From positions 1-22,423 of the IMG/VR virus record IMGVR_UViG_3300037961_000238: 22,423 nucleotides of DNA; one strand, written 5' to 3'. Positions 6,246 to 13,793 of this stretch are shown piece after piece. The notes beneath the pieces are model-generated. The model was not told where the DNA came from. It saw only the letters and a program-made list of their open reading frames with translations, and made no database searches. Numbering within the stretch: position 1 is the stretch's first letter; every line of letters begins with the position of its first letter. Source of the DNA: a virus. Both the position numbers and the translations under genes were made by a program.

Positions 6246-7709
6246 GTGAGCAACCTCTCGGAGCTATTACCGGCTGGTGGCGGGCAAAATAACTTTACCT
6301 TTACTGCGTCTGGCGCTGTATCCAATGGCGACGCAGTTGTATTGAACTCTGACGGCACGGTTACATCCGTTGGAAATGTTGCCGCCGCCATAGGTTCTAT
6401 TGTGGAAATATCCACGCAGACTAACATCAACGCAAGAACCACTAGCTCCGCATATGACAGCACCAACAACAAAGTTGTAATTGCCTACCAAGGCTCATCT
6501 AATTATGGCTACGCTGTGGTCGGGACGATCAGCGGCTCCACGGTTAGTTACGGAACGCCTGTTGCGTGGACATCTACCAGTGTAGAAAGACCGTGTATTG
6601 CGTTTGGCAATGGCAAGGTTGTTGTTTTCTACAAGGATCAAACGGGAGGCACCAAGGCTCGTGTGGGGACTGTTAGTGGCACCAGTATTAGCTTTGGAAA
6701 TGCTGAGACTGTCGACAGTAATGCCACCGCAGGAAACAACTCCATTGCCTATCACGCCGCAGAGGATAAATTCGTGGTGGCCCTGCAAGACAATGGAAGT
6801 AGCAGTTACGGAAAAGCGTCCGTAGGGACTGTCAGCGGAACCACTATTTCATTTGGCTCACAGACCACCTTTGAGTCAGCCTACGTTCTGTTAGAAACCG
6901 GCTCTGTTGTGTACGACAGTACAAATGAAAAAATAGTTATTATCTACACAGACAGCGCAGACAATAACCGTGGCACGGCTGTTGTTGGAACTGTCAGCGG
7001 AACGTCTATTTCTTTTGGCTCTGTCGCAAAGTTTGGAAACGCCAGCTACGGGAGTTTTAATTTATTCGCGACATTTGATGCGTCTGCTGGAAAAATCGTT
7101 GTCGCCGGTAGAGCGGGTCAAAACAGCTATGCGGCTTATGCTGTCGGTACAGTGTCTGGCACTAGCATCTCGTTTGGGACAGAAACGGTTTTTTTGTCAG
7201 AAAGTATTGCAAACAGATATACGCCAATAGAGTACATGGCTTCCGCCAAAAAAGTCGTAATTTCTACATCTTCGTCCTCCAGTAGCGGTTTGTTGCATCC
7301 CGGCACAGTGTCGGGAACGTCTATTAGTTTTGATAGCACAACGGCTTCTGGAGCAGACGCGGATTACACGGTGGCCGCTTTAAGTGATGACACAGCCGCC
7401 AGAAAAATGCATGTCACGTTTTCAGACCCAAACAATAGTCAGCGCCTGTCAGGCAGGGCGTTTTCACCAATCCAGACAAACTTGACATCAACGTCATTTA
7501 TTGGGCTTGCCGCACAAGCGATATCAGACTCGGCTACTGGGACAGTCAACACGGTGGGCTCGCTCAACGAGTCTCAGTCTGGGCTGACCATCGGCTCTGA
7601 TTATTATGTACAGGAAGACGGGACTATTTCTACAACGTCTACGTCGCCAGCAGTAAAAATAGGTCAGGCTATTAAAGCCACAACTATTAACATGAAGAAC
7701 CGATCATGA
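6246..7709 (+). CDS. Seven-repeat propeller-like fibre protein, copy 1
   Basis: This 487-residue protein is probably a host-binding virion component. Residues 1-45 form a head with LSELLPAGGGQ, FTASGAVSNGD and LNSDGTV. Seven repeats of 48-54 residues follow, each marked by a GTVSGTSISFG-like strand starting near 93, 141, 194, 248, 301, 353 and 403 and preceded by a strand of the type NNKVVIAYQ. That count fits a seven-bladed beta propeller. Residues 418-487 form an end domain with FIGLAAQAISDSATG and GLTIGSDYYVQEDGT. The start is GTG, immediately after the upstream TAA, with GGTGGAG at 6232-6238. Two paralogs follow. No enzyme motif was seen. Confidence 0.72.
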   Translation: MSNLSELLPAGGGQNNFTFTASGAVSNGDAVVLNSDGTVTSVGNVAAAIGSIVEISTQTNINARTTSSAYDSTNNKVVIAYQGSSNYGYAVVGTISGSTVSYGTPVAWTSTSVERPCIAFGNGKVVVFYKDQTGGTKARVGTVSGTSISFGNAETVDSNATAGNNSIAYHAAEDKFVVALQDNGSSSYGKASVGTVSGTTISFGSQTTFESAYVLLETGSVVYDSTNEKIVIIYTDSADNNRGTAVVGTVSGTSISFGSVAKFGNASYGSFNLFATFDASAGKIVVAGRAGQNSYAAYAVGTVSGTSISFGTETVFLSESIANRYTPIEYMASAKKVVISTSSSSSSGLLHPGTVSGTSISFDSTTASGADADYTVAALSDDTAARKMHVTFSDPNNSQRLSGRAFSPIQTNLTSTSFIGLAAQAISDSATGTVNTVGSLNESQSGLTIGSDYYVQEDGTISTTSTSPAVKIGQAIKATTINMKNRS

Positions 7710-9160
7710 GCAGTCTGAGCGATTTATTTCCCGCTGGCGCTGGTAAAGAGGTTAGCTTTACGGCGTCAGGCACTATAGCGTCTGGAAAGACGATAATTTT
7801 AAACGCCAACGGCACCGTTACCGCAGTGTCTGGACAAAATTTTGCATCTGGTTCTGAAGCGGTATTTGACGGTGACGATCCACCCTATGATGGGGTTTCT
7901 GTTTTTGACTCCACTAGCAACAAGGTTGTCATTGTTTATCGTGACGGCAATGATGGTTGGGCTGTTGTCGGCACTGTAAGCGGCTCAAGCATTTCATTCG
8001 GAACGCCTGTCGCGTGGCATAGCACTTTTTATTCGGCTACTGAATTAGCAGTAGCTTACGATAGCAACGCAGACAGGGTTGTCATCGCATACAAAGAGAA
8101 TTATGCATCGGATTACGGTTACGCAATAGTTGGAACCGTGTCAGGAACATCAATTAGTTTTGGCACAAAAGTAGTATATAACTCAGCCACGTCAAGATTT
8201 CCCGTTTTGGTTTTCGACAGCGACAATAACAAGGTTGTTGTTTACTACAACGGAGTGGTCGCAAAAGTGGGAACCGTCAGCGGTACGTCAATCAGCTTTG
8301 GGTCAGCGGTGGATATATCCGGTGGGTCAGGTGGAGAGGCAGTAAATGCAGTATTTGACACCAACGCGAATAAGCACGTTGCTACATTCCGAAATTATGC
8401 CGGTGGCGGAACTACTGCCGATTCAGCAGTCGGAACGGTTTCAGGAACGTCAATTTCTTTCGGGTCTAGTTCCCAGTTTGCTAGCGCCGCAGGTTCTTCG
8501 CTCGGCAGGCCGATGGCTTTTGACAGCACAAATAATAAGGTTGTCGTTTTTTTCAACGATTCAAATAACTCCAACACGCTTACCGCAGTGGTCGGCACAG
8601 TTTCCGGCACGTCAGTATCTTATGGAACCCCCGTCGCAACATCAAAGAGTGAGTTAGGGAGTCAAGACCTTCGCCCCGGCCAAGCAACATTTGACAGCAA
8701 TGCGGGGGTGGTTGCGTTGGTCTTTAGCTCAAGCAACGAAACATTTCTTCTTGTCGGGAAGGTAAGCGGGACAACGATAACTCTCGATCCACTTATAACG
8801 CTGAATGATGGCGGCAGAGCAGATTATCCAAACATGACCTACGACTCAAATGCCCAGAAGGTGGTAGTGTCATACGCAGACAACCCAGCCGGGAATGACG
8901 GAACCAGCGTGGTGATTACTGTACCCACCTCAAATGTTACAGCCAGTAACTTTTTGGGGATATCGGGAGGCGCTATATCCGATGGTTCTAGCGGCTCAAT
9001 AACGATAAAAGGGGGGGTTTCGTCTAATGTTTCAGGCTTGACCGCCAACTCGGTTTATTACGTTGCAAAAGACGGAACCTTAACCACAACGTCATCGAGT
9101 AATGTTTTGGTGGGTCGAGCGATTTCATCAACCAGTATTGATCTGGACTACAGCACATGA
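7706..9160 (+). CDS. Seven-repeat propeller-like fibre protein, copy 2
   Basis: This 484-residue protein is a paralog of the preceding gene, with the same head (LSDLFPAGAGKEVSFTASG) and the same end domain (FLGISGGAISDGSSG, then GLTANSVYYVAKDGTL). The marker strand VGTVSGTSISFG recurs near residues 89, 143, 189, 243, 297, 351 and 404, again seven times. Loops between repeats (for example GDDPPYDGVS, or AGGGTTADS) differ from copy 1, which is where binding differences would lie. It starts on an ATGA overlap with copy 1 and ends with another, so the three copies are probably made together. The receptor or enzyme role is unknown. Confidence 0.72.
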   Translation: MSSLSDLFPAGAGKEVSFTASGTIASGKTIILNANGTVTAVSGQNFASGSEAVFDGDDPPYDGVSVFDSTSNKVVIVYRDGNDGWAVVGTVSGSSISFGTPVAWHSTFYSATELAVAYDSNADRVVIAYKENYASDYGYAIVGTVSGTSISFGTKVVYNSATSRFPVLVFDSDNNKVVVYYNGVVAKVGTVSGTSISFGSAVDISGGSGGEAVNAVFDTNANKHVATFRNYAGGGTTADSAVGTVSGTSISFGSSSQFASAAGSSLGRPMAFDSTNNKVVVFFNDSNNSNTLTAVVGTVSGTSVSYGTPVATSKSELGSQDLRPGQATFDSNAGVVALVFSSSNETFLLVGKVSGTTITLDPLITLNDGGRADYPNMTYDSNAQKVVVSYADNPAGNDGTSVVITVPTSNVTASNFLGISGGAISDGSSGSITIKGGVSSNVSGLTANSVYYVAKDGTLTTTSSSNVLVGRAISSTSIDLDYST

Positions 9161-10620
9161 CCAATTTATCTGACTTGTTACCAGCGGGTGCGTCGGGGAA
9201 AAAAGTAGAGGTTACCGCGTCTGGCGCTATATCGAATGGCGACACCGTCATCCTGAACACCAATGGTACCGTTAGTGTTGTGGCGGCAATATCAGAATCT
9301 AAAGGCAGTGCGGCCACTTTTGAATCGGCCCATGTCAGGTACTTTGACTCGGTACATGAGCCTGTTGCAGACAAAATAGTTATCTCATACGCCGATGCCG
9401 GTAACGGATATTACCTAACTGTTGTTGTGGGGGACGTGTCGGGGTCTTCGATCACCTTTGGAACACCTGTTGTCTGTTACAGCTACAGCACCTCACACAC
9501 CTCGATTGCGTTTAATTCTAACAACAGCACTATCGGGGTCGCTTTCCAAGCGAATACATGGGGTAGACATGCTATTGGTAGCGTAAGCGGAACGGCGTTT
9601 ACGCTTGGCGGAACGGGTGATTTTTACGGGGCTACTGCCGGAGAGTGCTCTTTAGCCTATAACGCGGCGGCAAATCGGTGGCTGGTTATGCTTGAGGCGG
9701 TTTCCAACTCTAATTATCCGTATTATTACTCAGGAACCGGATCGGCTACGGGCATAAGTTGGAACGGGGCAAACCTGATCAAGTCTGCCGTAGGATATTG
9801 GCCTAATGTTGTCTATGACTCAAACGCAGAAAGAATGGTTTTTATTTGGCGTGACTATGGAAACAGCAATTACGGAACCGCAGTGGTTGGGGAAATAAAT
9901 TCATCCAAGACAGGATATGATCTTGGCACAGCAGTGGTGTTTGAGAGCGGAATAACCGACTACCCAGACGCATGTTTTGATTCAGACAACAATCTGATTG
10001 TCATAGGGTACAGAGACACCAGTGATTCTAATGCTGGAAAAGTTATAGCTGGCGAGGTATCTGGGTCAGGGACAGACTCAACGATTGAATTTGGAGACGC
10101 TGTGGCGATAGGCATCCAGTCTGGTCAGTACAGTCTTACCTATGACGAAGTGAACAAGAAAGTAGTGATTGGCGTGAGGCACGGCACAAATGGGCGTCCT
10201 TATGTGTACAACGCGACTGTTTCTTCAGACAAAAGCATTTCGCTTGATTCTGGATTTGAGATAAGCACAAACAGCACTAACTCAGGTAACTATAGCTCAA
10301 CACTTGCAACATACGACCCTGATCAAGCAAAAGTCGCGGTTTTACATACAAATGGCAGTACTTCTGGGCAAGGCACTGTATATCAGCCGCCCTCAAGTAA
10401 TGCGCTACCTGCACCCAAGTTTGTGGGAGTTGCCGAGGCGGCTATATCGGACACTGCAACAGGCGAGGTTACGCTGGTTGGCGGCATCTCTGAAAAATTT
10501 AGCGGGCTGACAATAGGGTCAACGTATTACTTGCAGTCTGATGGCTCGGCTTCTACGACAACGTCTCCCATTGTGCTAGGCGTGGCAATATCAGCAACAT
10601 CTATTTTGTTAAACGGATAA
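9157..10620 (+). CDS. Seven-repeat propeller-like fibre protein, copy 3 (diverged)
   Basis: This 487-residue protein is the most diverged of the three paralogs. The head (LSDLLPAGASGKKVEVTASG) and end domain (FVGVAEAAISDTATG, then GLTIGSTYYLQSDGS) are kept, but the marker strand has drifted to VGDVSGSSITFG, IGSVSGTAFTLG, SGTGSATGISW, VGEINSSKTGY, AGEVSGSGTDS, NATVSSDKSIS and QGTVYQPPS, starting near 92, 141, 193, 245, 299, 352 and 405. The sevenfold count is retained. It contains more Tyr, Trp and Cys than copies 1 and 2. The pattern suggests a fixed scaffold with a separately evolving binding face. Confidence 0.7.
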   Translation: MTNLSDLLPAGASGKKVEVTASGAISNGDTVILNTNGTVSVVAAISESKGSAATFESAHVRYFDSVHEPVADKIVISYADAGNGYYLTVVVGDVSGSSITFGTPVVCYSYSTSHTSIAFNSNNSTIGVAFQANTWGRHAIGSVSGTAFTLGGTGDFYGATAGECSLAYNAAANRWLVMLEAVSNSNYPYYYSGTGSATGISWNGANLIKSAVGYWPNVVYDSNAERMVFIWRDYGNSNYGTAVVGEINSSKTGYDLGTAVVFESGITDYPDACFDSDNNLIVIGYRDTSDSNAGKVIAGEVSGSGTDSTIEFGDAVAIGIQSGQYSLTYDEVNKKVVIGVRHGTNGRPYVYNATVSSDKSISLDSGFEISTNSTNSGNYSSTLATYDPDQAKVAVLHTNGSTSGQGTVYQPPSSNALPAPKFVGVAEAAISDTATGEVTLVGGISEKFSGLTIGSTYYLQSDGSASTTTSPIVLGVAISATSILLNG

Positions 10621-10626
10621 GGGAAA

Positions 10627-10893
10627 ATGAAGACAATTACCGAAAACTCAACGAAGCTGTCTAAGTATCTTTTTGAGGACAGCAAAGCTGTGGCTATGGG
10701 CTCCGACAAAATTACAGTTGGAGACCCCTCGGCTCCCGATTTTTATATTGGCGACCTTAATTCTGGAAACGCGACCTTGACTGAGAACGTAACAGATGCA
10801 CCAGAAAATTGGTCGGGAAACCGCTATACATACGACCCCAGTGCCGACCCCAAGTGGGTTCAAGACCCAAACTGGGTAGACCCTAGCGCCTAA
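10627..10893 (+). CDS. Small conserved protein ending in DPNW motif
   Basis: This 88-residue acidic protein begins MKTITENSTKLSKYLFEDSK, followed by GSDKITVGDPSAPDFYIGDL and a NATLTENVTDAPENW block. It ends with two related pieces, DPKWVQ and DPNWVDP. I recall relatives in the fibre regions of many marine phages, without a known role. There is no membrane segment. AAGGG at 10619-10623 overlaps the stop of the fibre gene upstream and fits the ATG at 10627. The QDPNW piece recurs at the end of the protein at 11619. It may be a fibre accessory or assembly protein, inferred from position. Confidence 0.6.
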   Translation: MKTITENSTKLSKYLFEDSKAVAMGSDKITVGDPSAPDFYIGDLNSGNATLTENVTDAPENWSGNRYTYDPSADPKWVQDPNWVDPSA

Positions 10894-10903
10894 AAGAAAC
10901 TAA

Positions 10904-11380
10904 ATGATTGACCCAATTACAGCGGCGGCGGCGGCGACCAAAGCATATGCTGGGGTCAAGGCTTTTATCGAGGCCGGGAAGTCTATTGAAGACACCTTTC
11001 AGGTTGTTGCTCGGTGGCAAGGCCATGCTTCTGACGTGTTATATGCAAGTCAACGCCACAAAAAAAGAACAAACCCATTCAAATCCGTAGTGTTTTCGGG
11101 GTCAGTGGAGGCAGAGGCGGCTCAAGTTTTTGCGGCAAAAAAGCGCGTAGAACAACAGCGAAAAGAGCTAATAACGCTTCTCCAATACGCTTACGGCAAT
11201 GAGGGCGTTGCTGAATATAGGCAGTGCGTAAAGGACGTTACGGAACAAAGGCAAAGAGAAGTATACGCCCAGCAGGAGGCAAAAGACACGGCGGTTAAGT
11301 CGATGTGGATTGCGGCGTTAGTGGGCGTAGCGGGTTGGTTAATTAGCATAATTGTGAAAGCGGTGATGAACAGGGGTTGA
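10904..11380 (+). CDS. Tail-anchored membrane protein of unknown function
   Basis: This is a 158-residue protein. Residues 1-30 are Ala-rich and helical (MIDPITAAAAATKAYAG, then IEAGKSIEDTF), 66-130 form a charged helix likely to be a coiled coil (EAEAAQVFAAKKRVEQQRKE and later EQRQREVYAQQEAKD), and 134-152 form one C-terminal transmembrane helix (WIAALVGVAGWLISIIVKAV). The Shine-Dalgarno site is weak. The next gene also encodes a membrane protein with a coiled coil, so the pair may act together at the inner membrane in lysis or entry. It is not a recognisable holin; its function is unknown. Confidence 0.55.
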   Translation: MIDPITAAAAATKAYAGVKAFIEAGKSIEDTFQVVARWQGHASDVLYASQRHKKRTNPFKSVVFSGSVEAEAAQVFAAKKRVEQQRKELITLLQYAYGNEGVAEYRQCVKDVTEQRQREVYAQQEAKDTAVKSMWIAALVGVAGWLISIIVKAVMNRG

Positions 11381-11382
11381 GG

Positions 11383-11616
11383 ATGGACCAAGGCATGATC
11401 AACACAGTCATCACCCTCGGCGCGGGTATTTTCGGCTGGATTATGAAGACGCTATGGGATTCTGTTAGAAAGTTAGAGGCAAACGTCAGCGAGATAGAAG
11501 TTCGCGTTGCTGGCGACTATGTCAAGCGGGGAGAGTATCGTCAGGATATTCAGCGCATATTTGAAAAACTTGACGTAATAGAGGCCAAGATAGACTCCAA
11601 GGCGGACAAGAAGTAA
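11383..11616 (+). CDS. N-terminal TM plus coiled-coil protein (spanin- or holin-like candidate)
   Basis: This 77-residue protein has one N-terminal hydrophobic helix (MINTVITLGAGIFGWIMKTL at about 5-24), followed by a coiled coil (VRKLEANVSEIEVRVAGDYV) and a second helix (IQRIFEKLDVIEAKIDSK). That layout is seen in inner-membrane spanins and in small phage membrane proteins of unknown role. I chose the ATG at 11383, preceded by AGGGG at 11372-11376; an in-frame TTG at 11377 is less likely. No outer-membrane lipoprotein partner with a lipobox was seen nearby, which argues against a standard Rz/Rz1 pair. Confidence 0.6.
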   Translation: MDQGMINTVITLGAGIFGWIMKTLWDSVRKLEANVSEIEVRVAGDYVKRGEYRQDIQRIFEKLDVIEAKIDSKADKK

Positions 11617-11618
11617 CC

Positions 11619-12404
11619 ATGTTCGGCGCTGGTTCTTTTTCAGCCTTTACCTTTGGCGACGAAGGTCTTCCGGGTCCGGTTAGCGTAACTGGCGTATCCG
11701 CTACCGGCGCTGTTGCCTCAGTTTCAGTCAACGGAGACGCAGACGCCGCAGTTACGGGACTAGAGGCCACGGCCTCAGTAGGCACCGCAATAGCACAATT
11801 CCCAGTTGGTGTGTCGGTGACTGGGGTGTCAGGCACAGGGGCGGTTGGCTCGGCGGCAGGCTCCATTCCTGTCTCGGTTGCCGTGACCGGCCTGTCAGCA
11901 ACAATGCCCATGATCGCATCAAGGTCACAGGGATCGCAGTTTGGCGGGATGACGTTTGCTGAAGACCCCTTCTCTTCCCTTGCAGACGGTCCAATTAACG
12001 TCATTATAAGAGAGGGCGCTGGCGCACCCGTAACCGGCCTTGAGGCCACGGGCGCTGTAGGCTCCGTTGTGGTGAACGGTGATGCAAGTGCCAGCGTTAC
12101 TGGTCTGGAAGGTACCGGCGGCGTTGGTTCCGTCGAAGTGGAGGGTGCAGGTCAGGTCGAGGTAACGGGTGTAGCGGGGGCGGGAGGCGTTGGCTCCGCA
12201 ACTATCACCGAAGGCACAGGCGTTGCTGTGGCGATTAGTTCCGCAGGCGCGGAGGGGCGTGTCGGCGTTGTCACCGCAATCGGTGATATTAGCGTTCTGG
12301 TTACAGGAGTTTCAGGAACAGGCGAAACGTCAGGCGCGTCTGTTGTTGCGTGGAATGAAATCATACCGAATCAAGACCCGAATTGGACAGAGATAGCGGC
12401 ATAA
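11619..12404 (+). CDS. Gly/Val/Ala-rich protein with 22-residue repeats
   Basis: This 261-residue protein is built almost wholly of repeats with the pattern VxVTGLxATGxVGSVxVxG. VTG recurs at residues 23, 45, 67 and 89, and again at 138, 160, 182 and 228, with a degenerate unit between the last two. The exact 22-residue period suggests a beta solenoid or fibrous shaft. Two similar Phe-rich pieces, FSAFTFGDE near 7 and FGGMTFAEDPFS near 108, precede each repeat block, so the gene may be an internal duplication. The C terminus has QDPNWTEI. It lies between membrane proteins and a tail fibre and is probably a virion fibre. Confidence 0.6.
   Translation: MFGAGSFSAFTFGDEGLPGPVSVTGVSATGAVASVSVNGDADAAVTGLEATASVGTAIAQFPVGVSVTGVSGTGAVGSAAGSIPVSVAVTGLSATMPMIASRSQGSQFGGMTFAEDPFSSLADGPINVIIREGAGAPVTGLEATGAVGSVVVNGDASASVTGLEGTGGVGSVEVEGAGQVEVTGVAGAGGVGSATITEGTGVAVAISSAGAEGRVGVVTAIGDISVLVTGVSGTGETSGASVVAWNEIIPNQDPNWTEIAA
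11679..12338 (+). repeat. 66-bp (22-residue) coding repeats in two blocks
   Basis: Four units at about 11679-11906 and five at about 12024-12338 encode the VTG-containing 22-residue repeat, separated by a Phe-rich, non-repetitive spacer. The units vary in sequence but keep the same length, with two one-residue exceptions near the end. Confidence 0.75.
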
Positions 12405-12407
12405 GAC

Positions 12408-13379
12408 ATGACTAGCACATATACGACCAACTTAGGCATAGAGAAAATTGCAACAGGCGATCAGTCTGGTACATGGGGCGACACAACCAACACCAACTTC
12501 GACATTTTGGATCAGGCTGTCAACGGAATACTGTCACTGACCCTGTCTTCTGCCGGTAGTTCTGGCTCGCCAACAGACATCCCTGTTACGGACGGCGCTG
12601 TATCTAACGGTAGAAACAAGTTTATTGAGTTTACGGATGGCGGCGATCTTGGCGGCACAGCGTATGTCAGGCTAACTCCAAATGATGCAGAAAAGATTGT
12701 ATTTGTTCGTAACAGCCTGTCGTCAAGCCGGTCAGTAATCCTCTTTCAAGGCACATATAGCGCCTCAAATGATTTTGAGCTTGCCAACGGCAAGGATGCA
12801 GTGCTGAAGTTTAGCGGTTCTGGTTCAGGCGCTACGGTCACGCAGGTTTTTGTTGACTTGTTAGCAACAACGGTGACCGCCAACCTGACAGGTAACGTGA
12901 CCGGAAATGTCACGGGCGCAGTAACGGGTAACGTCACCGGCAATGTGACGGGAAACGTAACGGGAAACGTGACGGGCGACCTGACGGGAAACGTGACGGG
13001 GAACGTGACCTCGACGGGGTCGTCCTCATTTTCTTCGATTGATGTCAACGGCGGCGCTGTAGACGGCACCCCGATTGGAGCCAACTCTGCCAGTACGGGT
13101 GCGTTTACAACACTCAGCACTACAGGTACAGCAACACTGCCCACTGTAGACATCAACGCCGGAAGCATCGACGGCACAAATATAGGCGCGTCTACCCCCG
13201 GCGCAGGCACATTCAACGCCCTAGCCACCACTGGTGACAACATCAGGATCGACACTGCCCAGACGCCAGCTAGCTCTTCGGCATCAGGCACCAAGGGCGA
13301 GTTCGCTTATGACACAGACTACATATATGTGTGTGTCGCAACTAACACATGGAAAAGGGTTGCACTGTCCACATTCTAA
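12408..13379 (+). CDS. Tail fibre protein with NVTG repeats
   Basis: This 323-residue protein starts with a common phage fibre head, TYTTNLGIEKIATGDQSGTW followed by TNTNFDILDQAVNG. A beta domain extends to residue 155, and an array of 11 tetrapeptides of the type NVTG spans 159-202. Two copies of a segment of about 33 residues follow (IDVNGGAVDGTPIGANSA and VDINAGSIDGTNIGASTP), as in trimeric fibre shafts. The end domain has KGEFAYDTDYIYVCVATNTW, a piece widespread at the end of phage fibres. It lies just before the lysis module and probably contributes to host attachment. Confidence 0.78.
   Translation: MTSTYTTNLGIEKIATGDQSGTWGDTTNTNFDILDQAVNGILSLTLSSAGSSGSPTDIPVTDGAVSNGRNKFIEFTDGGDLGGTAYVRLTPNDAEKIVFVRNSLSSSRSVILFQGTYSASNDFELANGKDAVLKFSGSGSGATVTQVFVDLLATTVTANLTGNVTGNVTGAVTGNVTGNVTGNVTGNVTGDLTGNVTGNVTSTGSSSFSSIDVNGGAVDGTPIGANSASTGAFTTLSTTGTATLPTVDINAGSIDGTNIGASTPGAGTFNALATTGDNIRIDTAQTPASSSASGTKGEFAYDTDYIYVCVATNTWKRVALSTF
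12882..13013 (+). repeat. 12-bp tandem array encoding NVTG-type units
   Basis: Eleven consecutive 12-bp units of the type AACGTGACGGGA encode NLTG, NVTG, AVTG or DLTG, and the last unit ends in Ser. Several neighbours differ by only one or two bases. Gain or loss of units would keep the reading frame and change fibre length. Confidence 0.9.
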
Positions 13380-13384
13380 GGAGG
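13378..13384 (+). promoter_or_regulatory. Strong ribosome binding site of the holin gene
   Basis: AAGGAGG, a seven-base match to the 16S anti-Shine-Dalgarno sequence, overlaps the fibre stop codon and sits four bases before the holin ATG. It is the longest such match I see in the window. Confidence 0.7.
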
Positions 13385-13388
13385 CGTC

Positions 13389-13790
13389 ATGTTAGAAGCG
13401 TTGATTGGTCCAGTTACGGGGCTTCTGGATAAGTTCATACCGGATGCGGACGAGAAAGCGAGGCTCGCGCACGAAATTGCGACGATGTCGGAGCGACACG
13501 CCCAAGAGCTTGCCAAGGGCCAGATTGAGATTAACAAGGCTGAAGCGGCACACAAAAGCATGTTTGTCGCAGGCTGGAGGCCGTTTGTGGGCTGGACTTG
13601 CGGCGTTGCTTTGGCTTGGCACTTTGTGGGCCAGCCTATTGCTGTTTTTGTTATTACATTTGCTGGTGTGGACGCCCCTCCACTACCTGTATTTGAAATG
13701 GAAAGCCTGCTGACCGTTCTTCTTGGGATGTTGGGGTTGGGCGGCTTGAGGACGTTTGAAAAGACCAAGCAGGTGGCAAGGGAGAAGTAA
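13389..13790 (+). CDS. Holin of the three-TM (GTA holin) type
   Basis: This 133-residue protein has a charged N-terminal half (GLLDKFIPDADEKARLAHEI, then a Glu/Lys helix to about residue 55). SMFVAGWRPFVGWTCGVALA at 57-76 enters the first membrane segment, with further hydrophobic segments to about 92 and at 105-120, and the end LLGMLGLGGLRTFEKTKQVA. The GWRPFVGW and LGLGGLRTFEK motifs are typical of the GTA holin three-TM family (PF11351). It would make the inner-membrane hole that lets the endolysin at 14131 reach the cell wall. The excellent AAGGAGG site supports the start. Confidence 0.82.
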   Translation: MLEALIGPVTGLLDKFIPDADEKARLAHEIATMSERHAQELAKGQIEINKAEAAHKSMFVAGWRPFVGWTCGVALAWHFVGQPIAVFVITFAGVDAPPLPVFEMESLLTVLLGMLGLGGLRTFEKTKQVAREK

Positions 13791-13793
13791 GCA

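Larger units (their letters stand above)
6246..10620 (+). repeat. Tandem array of three paralogous fibre genes
   Basis: Three genes of nearly equal length (487, 484 and 487 residues) lie head to tail with ATGA junctions. They share end domains and seven internal repeats. The marker peptide VSGTSISFG is written with different codons from repeat to repeat (for example AGC or AGT against TCA, TCT or TCG for the same serine). This indicates old repeats held by protein-level selection, not a recent DNA duplication. Confidence 0.88.

Noticed and set aside
5996-6472. Open frame of 158 codons on the - strand across two fibre genes
   Set aside because: It crosses a well-supported junction (TAAGTG) of two + strand genes and has no domain or ribosome site.
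6246-10620. Diversity-generating retroelement target
   Set aside because: No reverse transcriptase gene or template repeat is visible, and the repeats differ at synonymous sites throughout, not mainly at adenines.
11522-12049. Open frame of 175 codons on the - strand
   Set aside because: It mirrors the 22-residue repeat gene, whose GC-rich codons leave few stops on the other strand. Its Pro/Thr/Ala-rich product is a shadow.
12882-13013. CRISPR-like array
   Set aside because: The units are contiguous 12-bp coding repeats without spacers, inside a fibre gene.
12746-13294. Long open frame on the - strand (182 codons) with PVTFPV repeats
   Set aside because: It is the antisense reading of the NVTG repeat array; the repeat keeps it open by composition. 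There is no ribosome site, and all neighbours are on the + strand.
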